A stretch of DNA of 64,000 nt, from contig NZ_JAGFNU010000008.1 in the NCBI RefSeq assembly GCF_018457175.1, positions 1 through 64,000 of the forward strand. Direction: 5' to 3'. Origin of the DNA: Pseudohalocynthiibacter aestuariivivens (GTDB taxonomy: Bacteria > Pseudomonadota > Alphaproteobacteria > Rhodobacterales > Rhodobacteraceae). The translations under genes were made by a program, and so were the position numbers. Under the pieces are notes generated by a model. The model was given only the letters and a program-made list of their open reading frames with translations. It was not told where the DNA came from and made no database searches. Position 1 is the first letter of the stretch. Each line of letters opens with the position of its first letter. Of the stretch, positions 43,306 to 52,900 are shown piece by piece.

Positions 43306-44307
43306 ATGCGTGGCCTTGCGATAATATTAGTTTTTTTACTTGTCGGCCTCGACTCAACCGTCGACGCCCAAACAACCCTACAGCAGCGCAATGAGCTTTT
43401 ATTTCAGCAAATCAACCAGGTACATCGCCTAAGTGATGTTGAAATGAGCCAACTAAGACGAATATTTCAACGTTCCGGGTTTATCGGTCAGGGCAACCCT
43501 GCGATCACGAACCATCCGCTTACACCTGAACAGTGCCGCGCACGTATACCGGATGGAACCAACGGTTATAACAATGCCAGAAACGAGAGGGTTTGTGGCG
43601 ACCGTTACATGGCGCCGCTTTATGATCCGCGCACACAACAGCCAAGAGACGCGACGGCCTGCATTGACCAGTTTGAGTTCCCCAACATTCCTTGCACCTA
43701 CCCTGTGGTCTGGACAAAAGCGGCTGAAGCCGCAGAGATTTGTGCTGCCGTGGGTAAACGCCTTTGCGATGCCCATGAATGGGAAGGTGCCTGTGCAGGT
43801 GCGCTGGAACCACCAGACTATCGGTTTGATCTGGCGGCAGGAGTTTCGGCAGGAACTGCCGTAAGGCGCATGCAGGCAGCGCATAACGCCAGATACGCGC
43901 CCAGCAAAAGCTGGAGCTATGGTCCCGAATATGAACGCGGAACATGTGCCGCCGCGAGTCAGAAAAGCGCGACATGCGGCGGCGGTGGATTTCGGAGCTG
44001 CGGGTCAAATACCTATCCAACCGGAAGTTTCCCGAATTGTCGCAGTGCGCTTGGTATTTATGATCTGAACGGAAACGCAGCCGAGCATATGAACCTGCCG
44101 CTCTCGCCCGGCCAGATGGCCAGCCGTGGCAGCACGACACTCGGCGTGACCGAGATGAAAGGCAGTTGGTTCATATTTGACAGATATCGCGCCCATCCGG
44201 ATTGGTGCCGCTGGAGGGCCCCGTTCTGGCACGGCTCACGGGTAATGAGTTCTGGTAGTCACGCGAATTATCATCTGGGATTCAGGTGTTGTAAAACCAT
44301 AGACTAA
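43306..44307 (+). CDS. Exported SUMF1/formylglycine-generating-enzyme-like protein
   Basis: A 333-residue protein with a signal peptide (cleavage near VDAQ, residue 22). The FGE-sulfatase fold is visible from about residue 110: ACIDQFEFPN, then AEICAAVGKRLCDAHEWEGA, GIYDLNGNAAEHMNLPL and the final YHLGFRCCK. It contains many cysteines for an exported protein, so disulfides are likely. In this family only some members make formylglycine; others bind glycans or act as structural proteins. No sulfatase gene is nearby, so a non-enzymatic role or another substrate is more likely. It ends the GtrA-epimerase-NAGPA-like set. Confidence 0.82.
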   Translation: MRGLAIILVFLLVGLDSTVDAQTTLQQRNELLFQQINQVHRLSDVEMSQLRRIFQRSGFIGQGNPAITNHPLTPEQCRARIPDGTNGYNNARNERVCGDRYMAPLYDPRTQQPRDATACIDQFEFPNIPCTYPVVWTKAAEAAEICAAVGKRLCDAHEWEGACAGALEPPDYRFDLAAGVSAGTAVRRMQAAHNARYAPSKSWSYGPEYERGTCAAASQKSATCGGGGFRSCGSNTYPTGSFPNCRSALGIYDLNGNAAEHMNLPLSPGQMASRGSTTLGVTEMKGSWFIFDRYRAHPDWCRWRAPFWHGSRVMSSGSHANYHLGFRCCKTID

Positions 44308-44348
44308 CCAGCCCGTTCATTCATCACTTAACATTTAAAAAAATGATA

Positions 44349-45239
44349 TCAGTTGCTTAGAGAGATCAATAGATCCTGCGCATTGGTAATTGGCCCTTCT
44401 TCGCTGACCATTTGCGCCAATTCCGGGTTCTGCATAATGCTTGTCAAAGATTGGGCATTGCCATTCACGAATGCGGTCTGGCTCACAAGTCTTACGCCGT
44501 GACTATAATCTGCATAACGCGCTCCGTGCACAGTGCTAAGCGGCTGAATCGGAATGCCATTGGTCCGGTGCCAGCCATAGATCGCAACCTTACCGGGTGC
44601 CGCACGCAGCCGCATCGAAAACACTAGGTCTTTCTTCTGGCCCGCTGTCAGCGCATCAAGAGACCTGCCTGAGCGCGCGCGCATCGTGTCGACAGTCGAA
44701 TTGTGTTGCATCAGATAAGATGTCGACGTCATCTGATTGGTCGGGCTCATCGGACTAGGCTCCAAATGTACAGCGGCCTGTGAATAGATCGCGTCAACCA
44801 TTTTCGTTGTCGGAAGGAAAAATCCAAACCGCACCGCAATTCTTGCGGCAGCTGGCAGCCCCATCGGGACACGCACAAAGTCACGATCATGACCGATTGC
44901 AAGATAATCCGGCGTAACGCAGATCGTTACTTGGGCGTTTTGTCCGTCCGACAACTCCCCCTCGAATATAACCGGTGTAAGTTTGCGCAAAAAAGCAGGA
45001 ATGTTTCCATCTAAAACCTGCTCAGCGACAACCTGATCCCGCTCAGAACCGCTTAGGTGAAGCAATCGGTCCATAACGACACTCCCCACCAATGCACGCG
45101 CCGCACGCGCCGGAATTTGCTTTGTTAACTGGCTGTTACACTCGGCTGCTGATGCACTAAAGTTGATCATAGCTGGAAAAATTATAAAAGCGATAAAGAC
45201 AAAAAAGTTGATCCGCCCAGTAATGGAAAGTCTTTTCAT
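44349..45239 (-). CDS. Exported protein of unknown function
   Basis: A 296-residue protein with a long signal peptide (MKRLSITGRINFFVFIAFII, cleavage near SASA-AEC). The mature start AECNS could, less likely, be read as a lipoprotein site. Landmarks are ICVTPDYLAIGHDRDFVRVP, then GKVAIYGWHRTNGIPIQPLS and the nearby YADYSHGVRLVSQTAFVNG. This last motif with conserved Tyr, His and Arg looks like an active or binding site, but I do not recognise the family. It converges with the SUMF1 gene. The ATG at 45239 is preferred over 45257 because it gives a normal signal peptide. Confidence 0.7.
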   Translation of the reverse strand: MKRLSITGRINFFVFIAFIIFPAMINFSASAAECNSQLTKQIPARAARALVGSVVMDRLLHLSGSERDQVVAEQVLDGNIPAFLRKLTPVIFEGELSDGQNAQVTICVTPDYLAIGHDRDFVRVPMGLPAAARIAVRFGFFLPTTKMVDAIYSQAAVHLEPSPMSPTNQMTSTSYLMQHNSTVDTMRARSGRSLDALTAGQKKDLVFSMRLRAAPGKVAIYGWHRTNGIPIQPLSTVHGARYADYSHGVRLVSQTAFVNGNAQSLTSIMQNPELAQMVSEEGPITNAQDLLISLSN

Positions 45240-45257
45240 ATGCTGTCCGTGTTCCAA

Positions 45258-45581
45258 TTATTTTTTTTAGAGTGATACTCTTTGCCAAGAAAACTGGATT
45301 TCAGTCAAGTCGGGCCGATCAGGCGGGCGGAAATCCGCTAGTCACCGCTACAATTTAGCGATATGGAAATCAGCTTGGATACGACTATTCTTTTACATTT
45401 TCACCTCGATATCTCGACAATATCTGTCAGCGCATGCGTTCATGGTCCACATTCTTCCGGCAAGCTAAACATTGATTGGCCTTAAAGTATCTTTCTTTGG
45501 ACAAAAAAATGACCCTAAGAAACGCGAGGCTTCAAACGATAAAACTGATGCAAAATCAGACAGGCGACGACAGAGGTTATT
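45258..45581. other. AT-rich divergent promoter region
   Basis: About 324 bases between divergent genes of unknown function. The AT-richness and several TTGACA/TATAAT-like words suggest promoters, but no single site is convincing. No RNA gene or repeat is seen. Confidence 0.35.
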
Positions 45582-46073
45582 ATGAATCTGGCTTCTCAAT
45601 ACGAACCAGGACATGCGGAGAATCGTTTTCCGCCGTCTGAAAGTAATTTGAAAAACGTTGGTCTGTTTGTCCTTCGCGACGAACACCGGATTGCGGAACC
45701 AGCCTTTCTTTTTTCGGCAAACGCACTGCGCATCACGTGCGGCGTCTGCAGTGGCGAAAAGATAGAGAGTGTCGAGGATTTTATCGCAGGTGACACGTTG
45801 AAATTGGCCAGCTCGGCAAATGCGAAACCCGCATTTCTTAGCGGTTCAGAAAATCAGATCGTGATTACGATGGCCAGACCTGTCGACGTGGGTGCAAACC
45901 AGTTTGTTGGCAACAACGTTCACCCGATCGCACTGATGTCTGAAAACGGCCGCGCATTGAGCGGCTCAATCGTTGCGGACACATCAACAACACAAGGCTC
46001 TGTTTTTCTTTTACTCTCTGAGGAGATGGAGCCGAACGTTGAATACACCATCCTTTGGTGTGGCCCAAACTAA
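45582..46073 (+). CDS. Hypothetical protein
   Basis: A 163-residue protein without a signal peptide or membrane segment. It is mostly beta-strand-like (VGLFVLRDEHRIAEPAFLFS, VVITMARP-type strands, VFLLLSEEMEPNVEYTILWC) and has four cysteines, including ITCGVCSG near residue 54. I do not recognise the family. Codon use is like its neighbours. It precedes an ArsR-type regulator gene by about 130 bases on the same strand. Confidence 0.6.
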   Translation: MNLASQYEPGHAENRFPPSESNLKNVGLFVLRDEHRIAEPAFLFSANALRITCGVCSGEKIESVEDFIAGDTLKLASSANAKPAFLSGSENQIVITMARPVDVGANQFVGNNVHPIALMSENGRALSGSIVADTSTTQGSVFLLLSEEMEPNVEYTILWCGPN

Positions 46074-46206
46074 TGCCTCTTGGGTAAATGTTTACCCACC
46101 CCCTGCTAAGCATTTTTTTTGGCATGGTGTTTCTCAAAGAAATGTGACCCAGCGCGCTTGCGTAAAGGCATTTCATCGGTGATAAATCATATAGATTTTC
46201 ACCAAT

Positions 46207-46539
46207 ATGAAAGACAGCATGTCACCTCTTATGGTTTTGAAAGCACTGGCAAACGACAAACGCCTGAAAATCATGGAATGGGTCCTCTCTCCGGAGGAGC
46301 ATTTTCCACCGCAGCAAGATGGCGATCTTGTTGAAGACGGGGTTTGCGTCGGATTTATCACCGAAAAAATCGGTCTTTCGCAGCCAACTGTAACGTCACA
46401 TATGAAACAGCTCGCCGATGCTGGACTGGTCACCTCTAAGCAAATTAAAAACTGGGTTTTTTATAAACCTGACAGGCCTGCCATTCGCCGTGCAATGTCT
46501 GAGATTGGCACGTTGCTGGATTTGGACAGGCAGTCGTAA
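46207..46539 (+). CDS. ArsR-family winged-helix regulator
   Basis: A 110-residue DNA-binding protein. LMVLKALANDKRLKIMEWVL near residues 8-27 and GFITEKIGLSQPTVTSHMKQ near 50-70 are the N-terminal helix and recognition helix of ArsR repressors; the wing follows as ADAGLVTSKQIKNWVFYKPD. The usual ELCVCDL metal motif is replaced by LVEDGVCVGFI, leaving one Cys, so metal sensing is unlikely. The insertion VLSPEEHFPPQQDGDLVEDG before the recognition helix is longer than usual. It sits directly upstream of the broken LuxR gene. Confidence 0.87.
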   Translation: MKDSMSPLMVLKALANDKRLKIMEWVLSPEEHFPPQQDGDLVEDGVCVGFITEKIGLSQPTVTSHMKQLADAGLVTSKQIKNWVFYKPDRPAIRRAMSEIGTLLDLDRQS

Positions 46540-46545
46540 AAAACG

Positions 46546-47398
46546 ATGTCTCAAAAATCGAAAAGCCATGTGACTTTGACAATTGAGAGCTTCAAGACCT
46601 TTGGGAACTGCGTGGACGCCGTCGGGACTGAGGCCTTTCCCAAATTGCTAAGCCAGCTCTGCGCCGATCTCTGTTTGGCCGATGCGGTTTATCTTTGTGC
46701 CTTTTTTGACCATCAAAAGCCGGTTCCCCTTTACGCAAATCACGATGATGAAAAAAACTCGGACCGCCTTAAAGCTCTACAACGATGTTGCCTATGTTCT
46801 GAATCCCTTTTTCAAGTGATTTCAGGATAAGCTTGGCGACGAGGTTATTCGCCTCAGTGACTTTGCGTCTGATAATTTCAAGAAAAGCGAGTATTACCAG
46901 CTTTTCTACTAGGCGATGGGGTTGCGCGACGAATGCGGCCTGATGATCCATATCAGCGATACTGCCGCATTGTTTTTCTCGTTCGGGGTTCATCAAAAGG
47001 GGCATCGGACGCGCCCGGCGCAACTGCGCATGGCACTGCCCTTCGTCGTGTCACTTGCCAAAAGATACTGGACGGTTCTGACACCGGAACGCACGGACGG
47101 CACCGGGCGGCTGGCGGCCCATCTTGACGCCGCATTTAATGCGTTTGGTTCAACAATACTCAGCCCCCGCGAAGGAGAGATTGTACACATGATCCTGCGG
47201 GGGCATTCAAGCAAAGCCATTGCCAGGGCCTTTGATAACAGTCCCGAGACCATCAAGGTGCACCGTCGGCGTGTTTACACAAAACTGCAGATTGCCTCGC
47301 AAGGAGAGCTACTTTCGCTCTTTTTGTCAGCCCTTTCCGCCGCACCGCCTTCAAGCACGAAAGACCCGCTGGTACACTTCAACATTGCACAGGAGTAA
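46546..47398 (+). pseudogene. LuxR-family regulator, frameshifted and with two stops
   Basis: A regulator of about 283 residues in its intact form. The C-terminal helix-turn-helix is complete: LSPREGEIVHMILRGHSSKA, then IARAFDNSPETIKVHRRRVY and TKLQIASQGEL. The N-terminal part (SQKSKSHVTLTIESFKTF onward) is in another frame; the shift lies near 46750-46775, close to a run of seven A's. After it, the continuing frame holds a TGA at 46817-46819 and a TAG at 46910-46912, between otherwise sensible text (LYNDVAYVLNPFF and DEVIRLSDFASDNF). The three lesions mean the gene is dead, although the last 160 codons could still be made from an internal start. Confidence 0.82.
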
Positions 47399-47411
47399 CA
47401 CTGCACTGCGT

Positions 47412-47777
47412 CTATTCAAGCTGGACAATGGAAAGCTGCACATCCTCGTCACCAAGCACGGTCGTGGTATGGCCTGATCCCGAAACATCTTCCATCCGCC
47501 ATATCGCACCGGCACCAAACTCGCGAACCTCACCACTACCTGCTTCCACTCTTAACCTGCCCGACAGGCAGAACCCGACCTGCCTGCGCGGCGAAGGATG
47601 CTTTGCACCACCCCATCCCGCGGGAAGAACAAGATATAACAGATGCTTGCAGTCTTCTTTTTGCGAGATCGGCATTGTCGGTGCGGGTGGTGCAAAATCA
47701 CCTGATGACAGTGGAATTTCTACATCCGCGAAGTACGAAACACCGTTTTCGTCCTCAGTCATGTGCAAATATTGCAT
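47412..47777 (-). CDS. Cupin-domain protein
   Basis: A 121-residue single-domain beta-barrel. The first cupin motif region runs PSPRRQVGFCLSGRLRVEAG and the second GAIWRMEDVSGSGHTTTVLG, but the metal-binding His set is only partly kept, so a non-catalytic or sensing role is possible. The start at 47777 (MQYLHMTEDE) follows AAGAAAGAGATCAGC and is preferred to 47813. It converges with the broken LuxR gene and is divergent from imuA. Confidence 0.72.
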   Translation of the reverse strand: MQYLHMTEDENGVSYFADVEIPLSSGDFAPPAPTMPISQKEDCKHLLYLVLPAGWGGAKHPSPRRQVGFCLSGRLRVEAGSGEVREFGAGAIWRMEDVSGSGHTTTVLGDEDVQLSIVQLE

Positions 47778-47982
47778 GATGCTGATCTCTTTCTTCCAAA
47801 ATGTTTCTGGCAAGATATCTGAAAAGCGCTTCTTATTGTAATGGCTGGTTTCAATATCTTGGTAGGGTTGGCCTTTGTCACTGAAGTCCGTCCCTCTGTT
47901 GATACAAACGAAAACACTTGATCAAACCCGTCTGCGTGGCCATGCTATCTGACTGTAAGCAAAACACACCAGCCGACGGGCC

Positions 47983-48537
47983 ATGAACAACAGTTTCAAA
48001 GACCATTTCCCGCTGCGAAAATCCCGCGCCCATGAGGTGACGGGCCCCACTGCCCTGAGTTTTGCCGCAATCGCCTGTGGGCATGGGGGAAAAGGCGCGA
48101 TGTGGATCGTGGAAAGCTGGCAGCAGGAAACGCTCAACCCTGTTGGCCTCGCCCCTTTCTGTGATCCTGCAAAGGTGGTTCTGGTGCGTGCGGATAGCCC
48201 CATCGATGTGCTGGCCGCCTCTGAAGAAGCCTTACGCTCGGGTGCGGTCAGCACTGTTGTTGCGGAACTGACCAAACCCTTAGGCCTGACGGCCGGGCGG
48301 CGCCTGCAATTGGCCGCAGAGGCGGGAAAGACGACGGGTGTCTTCATTATTTCTGACGGGATGGGCAGCAACGCAACAGAAACCCGCTGGCGGTGTTCGC
48401 CAGAATTTGACGCGCAGGACTCGACTCTTCAGCGGTGGGAACTTATTAAGAACAAATCGGGAACATTAAAAGTTTGGAGAGTCCGCTGGGATGCAGAAGC
48501 GCGTCGTGTCATTGTGGTTTCCGAGGCTGGCGAGTGA
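47983..48537 (+). CDS. imuA: ImuA, RecA-like protein of the translesion mutasome
   Basis: A 184-residue protein with the remnant RecA/ImuA core: VTGPTALSFAAIACGHGGKG, MWIVESWQQETLNPVGLAPF and VVLVRADSPIDVLAASEEAL. Walker motifs are degraded, as is usual for alphaproteobacterial ImuA. It acts with ImuB and DnaE2 in damage-induced mutagenesis by aiding their recruitment. The stop lies inside the start of imuB (47 bases of overlap), and the three genes form one unit. I found no GTTC-N7-GTTC LexA box in the 200 bases before it. Confidence 0.85.
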   Translation: MNNSFKDHFPLRKSRAHEVTGPTALSFAAIACGHGGKGAMWIVESWQQETLNPVGLAPFCDPAKVVLVRADSPIDVLAASEEALRSGAVSTVVAELTKPLGLTAGRRLQLAAEAGKTTGVFIISDGMGSNATETRWRCSPEFDAQDSTLQRWELIKNKSGTLKVWRVRWDAEARRVIVVSEAGE

Positions 48538-49957
48538 CCGCTTTTTGCGCGCACGCACCATGGACGCGCCCTTTGCCCTGACGCTTCGCGAAAACAACAC
48601 CGAGCGGCTTTATTGTCTGAACATGAAAGCCGAAGAGCTGGGTCTTAGACGCGGCATGGGGTTTTCCGATGCGCGTGCGCTTTTTCCCGACTTGCAGACC
48701 TGCCCTGCCGATCCGCGTGCTGACAGCCAGTTTCTACGGGCTCTTGCCCGTTGGGCCGCGCGCTATTGCCCCTGGGTCGGGCAGGAAGGCACGGACGGTC
48801 TGGTTCTGAACATCACCGGCTCGGCCCATCTGTTTGGGGGCGAGGCTGCACTGCTTGCAGATATGCGCGCACGGCTGTCGCGGGCGGGGCTGACGGCACG
48901 GCTCGGGCTGGCCGATACCCGTGGTGGCGCATGGGCCCTGGCACGGTTTGGTGAAGGGGTCGCCCTGCCCGACAAAACGCTGGAAAAGATCGCCCCCCTG
49001 CCGGTTGCTGGTTTGCGATTGTCCGGGTCGGTCTGCGACACGCTGCAGCGTCTGGGCATCAACAGCATTGCCGATCTGCACGCCCTGCCCCGTGCCACGC
49101 TGACCCGGCGCTTTGGCCGCGAACCGCTGCTGCGGCTTGATCAGGCCCTTGGCGACCAGCCAGAGGATGTCTCGCCCCTACCTGATCCGCCGCGCTACAG
49201 CGCGCGCCTGAGCCTGCCAGACCCAATCGGCCTTGCCAGCGATGTCATGGCAGGGCTTGAACGGTTGCTGGGGCAACTCTGCGCGCGATTGACCGACAGG
49301 GAACAGGGTGCGCGCACCCTGCAACTCACATTGCGGCGCGTTGATCAGGCCAGCCAGCAGGTAGAACTGCGCCTCGCCCGGCCCCTGCGTGATCCGGCCC
49401 GCATCCTGCCCTTGTTTCAGAAAGGCGTCGAAACCGTTGATGCCGGCTTTGGTATTGATCAACTGCGTCTTGAGGCCACCTTGGTCGAAGACCAGCCCTT
49501 GCGCCAGATCAGCCACGCCAGCAGCGGACCAGACGACAAACTGGATGACCTGATCACGCGCCTTGGCAGCCGGATCGGGCTGGACAATATCATCCGGTTC
49601 CTGCCCGCCGACAGCCATATCCCGGAACGCAGCTATATTACCGCATCGGCTGCCTATAGCGCGCCCGGCGGCGCATGGCCTGTACTACATCACCGCCCGT
49701 TGCGCCTGTTTCCGCCAGAACAGATCGCCGCATCCGGGCGCACCCCGCCGCGCGGGTTTCGCTGGCGGCGCATGGCGCTGTCCACGGCGCGCGCCACGGG
49801 GCCGGAACGCATTGCGCCCGAATGGTGGCTAGAGGATGAAGCATGGCGCACCGGCCTGCGTGATTACTGGATGGTGGAAACCCGTCAGGGGCGGCGGCTG
49901 TGGCTTTTCCATACCCCGCAAAACCCCGGCTGGTATGTGCAGGGGGAATTTGCATGA
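48491..49957 (+). CDS. imuB: ImuB, Y-family polymerase-like mutasome subunit
   Basis: A 488-residue protein with the Y-polymerase layout but without catalysis. The N-terminal part reads VSLWFPRLASDRFLRARTMD where active polymerases have DxD; the palm segment continues with GFSDARALFPDLQTCPADP, and the HhH and little-finger regions follow (LHALPRATLTRRFGREPLL). The C-terminal 120 residues carry LFPPEQIAASGRTPPRGFRW, the ImuB tail that binds the sliding clamp and DnaE2. The start overlaps imuA; the stop overlaps dnaE2 (ATGA). Confidence 0.93.
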   Translation: MQKRVVSLWFPRLASDRFLRARTMDAPFALTLRENNTERLYCLNMKAEELGLRRGMGFSDARALFPDLQTCPADPRADSQFLRALARWAARYCPWVGQEGTDGLVLNITGSAHLFGGEAALLADMRARLSRAGLTARLGLADTRGGAWALARFGEGVALPDKTLEKIAPLPVAGLRLSGSVCDTLQRLGINSIADLHALPRATLTRRFGREPLLRLDQALGDQPEDVSPLPDPPRYSARLSLPDPIGLASDVMAGLERLLGQLCARLTDREQGARTLQLTLRRVDQASQQVELRLARPLRDPARILPLFQKGVETVDAGFGIDQLRLEATLVEDQPLRQISHASSGPDDKLDDLITRLGSRIGLDNIIRFLPADSHIPERSYITASAAYSAPGGAWPVLHHRPLRLFPPEQIAASGRTPPRGFRWRRMALSTARATGPERIAPEWWLEDEAWRTGLRDYWMVETRQGRRLWLFHTPQNPGWYVQGEFA

Positions 49958-52900
49958 CTGCACCACAAGCCCCACGTTCACACGACAATGGGTACAATCG
50001 CGGCTATGCCGAACTTTGCGTGACCTCGAATTTTACCTTTCTGACCGGGGCATCGCACCCCGAAGAGCTTGTGACACGTGCTGCGGAACTCGGCCTTGCA
50101 GCCATTGCCATCACCGACCGCAATTCGCTGGCGGGTGTCGTGCGGGCCTGGGCGGCCCTCAAGGAACTGAAACGTGAATCGACAGAGGATATCCATATCC
50201 GTTCAAGTCAGCGCATTGACCCAAGCAGTCGGCAGGATATTGGCAATCACGTCATGCTTGCCCGCCCAGCGCAACGGCCCTTACCGCGCCTGATTGTCGG
50301 GTGTCGTCTGGTGTTGCGCGCCAGCCCGGTTGACTGGCTGGCCCTGCCTAAAAACCGCGCGGCCTATGCGCGGCTTTCCCGATTGCTGACCCTTGGAAAA
50401 CGCAGAGCCGAAAAAGGGGAATGCCACCTGACCCTGAGCGATTTTCTGGAAGGTGCCAAGGGGATGATCCTGATTGCCCTGCCCCCGAAAAAAGCAAAAC
50501 AAACAGGTCCAGAGCAGCACGATGTCATGATCCATATCCGCCGCACGGCCACCCATTTCCCCGGTCATGTTTTTCTGGGGGCTGCCCCCCGGTATGACGG
50601 CCGCGATCAGGCTTATTTTGACCATTGCGCGCGCCTTGCCCATCGCTGCGCGGCCCCGATGGTTGCGGTTGGCGATGTCATCATGCATCACGGCAAACGC
50701 CGCCAATTGGCCGATGTGCTGACCTGCATGCGGGAACATATAATGATCGAGGATATCGGCACGCGCGCGCTCCCCAATGCGGAACGCCGGCTGAAAGGAC
50801 CAGACGACATGGCTCGGCTGTTCCGCCACCACCCCGCCGCGATCAGCCGCAGTCTTGAAATTGCAGCCCGCTGCACCTTTGATCTGGGGGAGCTGTCTTA
50901 TGAATACCCCGATGAAATAAGCAATGGCGAAGCCCCGCAGGACCGGCTTGCGCGCCTGACGCACGAGGGGCTCGCGCGCCGCTACCCTGACGGGGTGACA
51001 GACCATGTGCGCGCGCTTGTTGCAAAGGAACTGAGGCTGGTCGAAAAGCTTGGGTTTGCCGCCTATTTCCTGACGGTGCATGACATTGTCGAACACGCGC
51101 GCAGTCTGAACATCCTTTGTCAGGGGCGCGGATCTGCTGCAAACTCCATCCTCTGCTATGCGCTTGGTATCACCGACGTCGGACCCGAGGTCATCACCAT
51201 GGTGTTTGAACGCTTCATGTCCGAACACCGGGGCGAGCCACCTGATATCGACGTCGACTTTGAACATGAGCGCCGCGAAGAGGTCATCCAACATATCTAC
51301 GAGCGCTATGGCCGCCACCGCGCCGGGCTTTGCGCCACAGTGATCCATTTTCGCACCCGTGCCGCGATACGCGAGGTGGGTAAAGTGATGGGGCTAAGCC
51401 AGGATGTGACCGCCAGCCTGTCAGGGCAGATCTGGGGCATGTCGGGCGGCGGTGTTGATGAAAACCGGGTGCGCGAGCTTGGCCTTGACCCCGCAGACCG
51501 GCGGCTGGCCCAGACCCTGCGCCTGATCGGAGAGTTGATCGGCTTTCCCCGGCACCTGTCGCAGCACGTGGGCGGCTTTGTCATTACCAAGGGCCGGCTG
51601 GACGAACTCTGCCCGATTGAGAATGCCGCGATGGAAGACCGCACCGTTATTGAGTGGGACAAGAATGACATCGACGCCCTTGGCATTCTGAAGGTCGATG
51701 TGCTGAGCCTCGGGATGTTGACTTGCATCCGGAAGTGTTTTGATCTGATTGCCGGTCACGGGGGCGAACAGCTTTCTATCGCCACGGTGCCGCAGGACGA
51801 CACCCCAACCTATGAAATGCTGTGCAAGGCTGATGCTGTTGGGGTCTTTCAGGTCGAAAGCCGGGCGCAGATGAATTTCCTACCCCGGATGAAACCGCGT
51901 AAGTTTTATGACCTTGTGATCGAAGTTGCGATCGTGCGGCCCGGCCCCATTCAGGGCGGCATGGTGCATCCCTATATCAACCGCCGCCAAGGGCGCGAGA
52001 AACCGGAAATCCCGTCAGAAGCGTTGCGCGGTGTGCTGGGCAAAACGCTTGGTGTGCCCCTGTTTCAGGAACAGGCGATGCAAATCGCCGTTGTCGCGGC
52101 TGGATTTACCGCAGAAGAGGCGGATCGCCTGCGCCGTTCGCTTGCCACCTTTCGGCGGATGGGCACCATCGGCACCTTTCGTGACCGGTTTATCAATGGC
52201 ATGCTCGAGCGTAATTACACCCCCGATTTTGCAGAGCGTTGTTTCAGCCAGATCGAAGGCTTTGGTGAATACGGCTTTCCCGAAAGCCATGCAGCCGCCT
52301 TTGCAATGCTGGCCTATGTCTCAGCCTGGCTGAAATGCCACCATCCTGCGGCCTTTGCCTGTGCCTTGCTGAACGCGCAACCCATGGGGTTTTATGCCCC
52401 GGCCCAGATCGTGCGCGATGCGCGTGAACATCAGATCGAGGTGCGCCCGATCTGTGTGAACAACAGCCTGTGGGACAACACGCTGGAACGCCGCCCGGAC
52501 GGCGCACTTGCCCTCAGGCTGGGATTTCGCCAGATCAAGGGGCTGCGAGAGGATGACGCGAGTTGGATCGTGGCGGCACGCGGCAATGGTTATCCGGACC
52601 CAGAGGCGCTTTGGCTGCGGGCCGGCATTACACCTGCTGCGCTGGAACGGCTGGCCGAGGCGGATGCGTTTTCCGACATGGGGCTTGGGCGGCGCAACGC
52701 ACTTTGGCGGATCAAGGCCATTCGCAGTCAACAGCCCCTACCCCTGTTCAATGACCCGATTGAAGGCGAAGGCATTGACGAGCCCGCCGTCACCCTGCCC
52801 GCCATGCATCTGGGGCAAGAGGTTGTGGAAGACTACGTCGCCATGCGCCTTAGCTTGCGCGCCCATCCGATGGAACTTCTGCGCCCCTCGATGCCCGGCC

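Noticed and set aside
47820-47982. LexA box for imuA
   Set aside because: No GTTC-N7-GTTC or its complement found by eye on either strand.
50281-51348. Long minus-strand open frame (355 codons) inside dnaE2
   Set aside because: High-GC antisense shadow of a strongly conserved polymerase gene.
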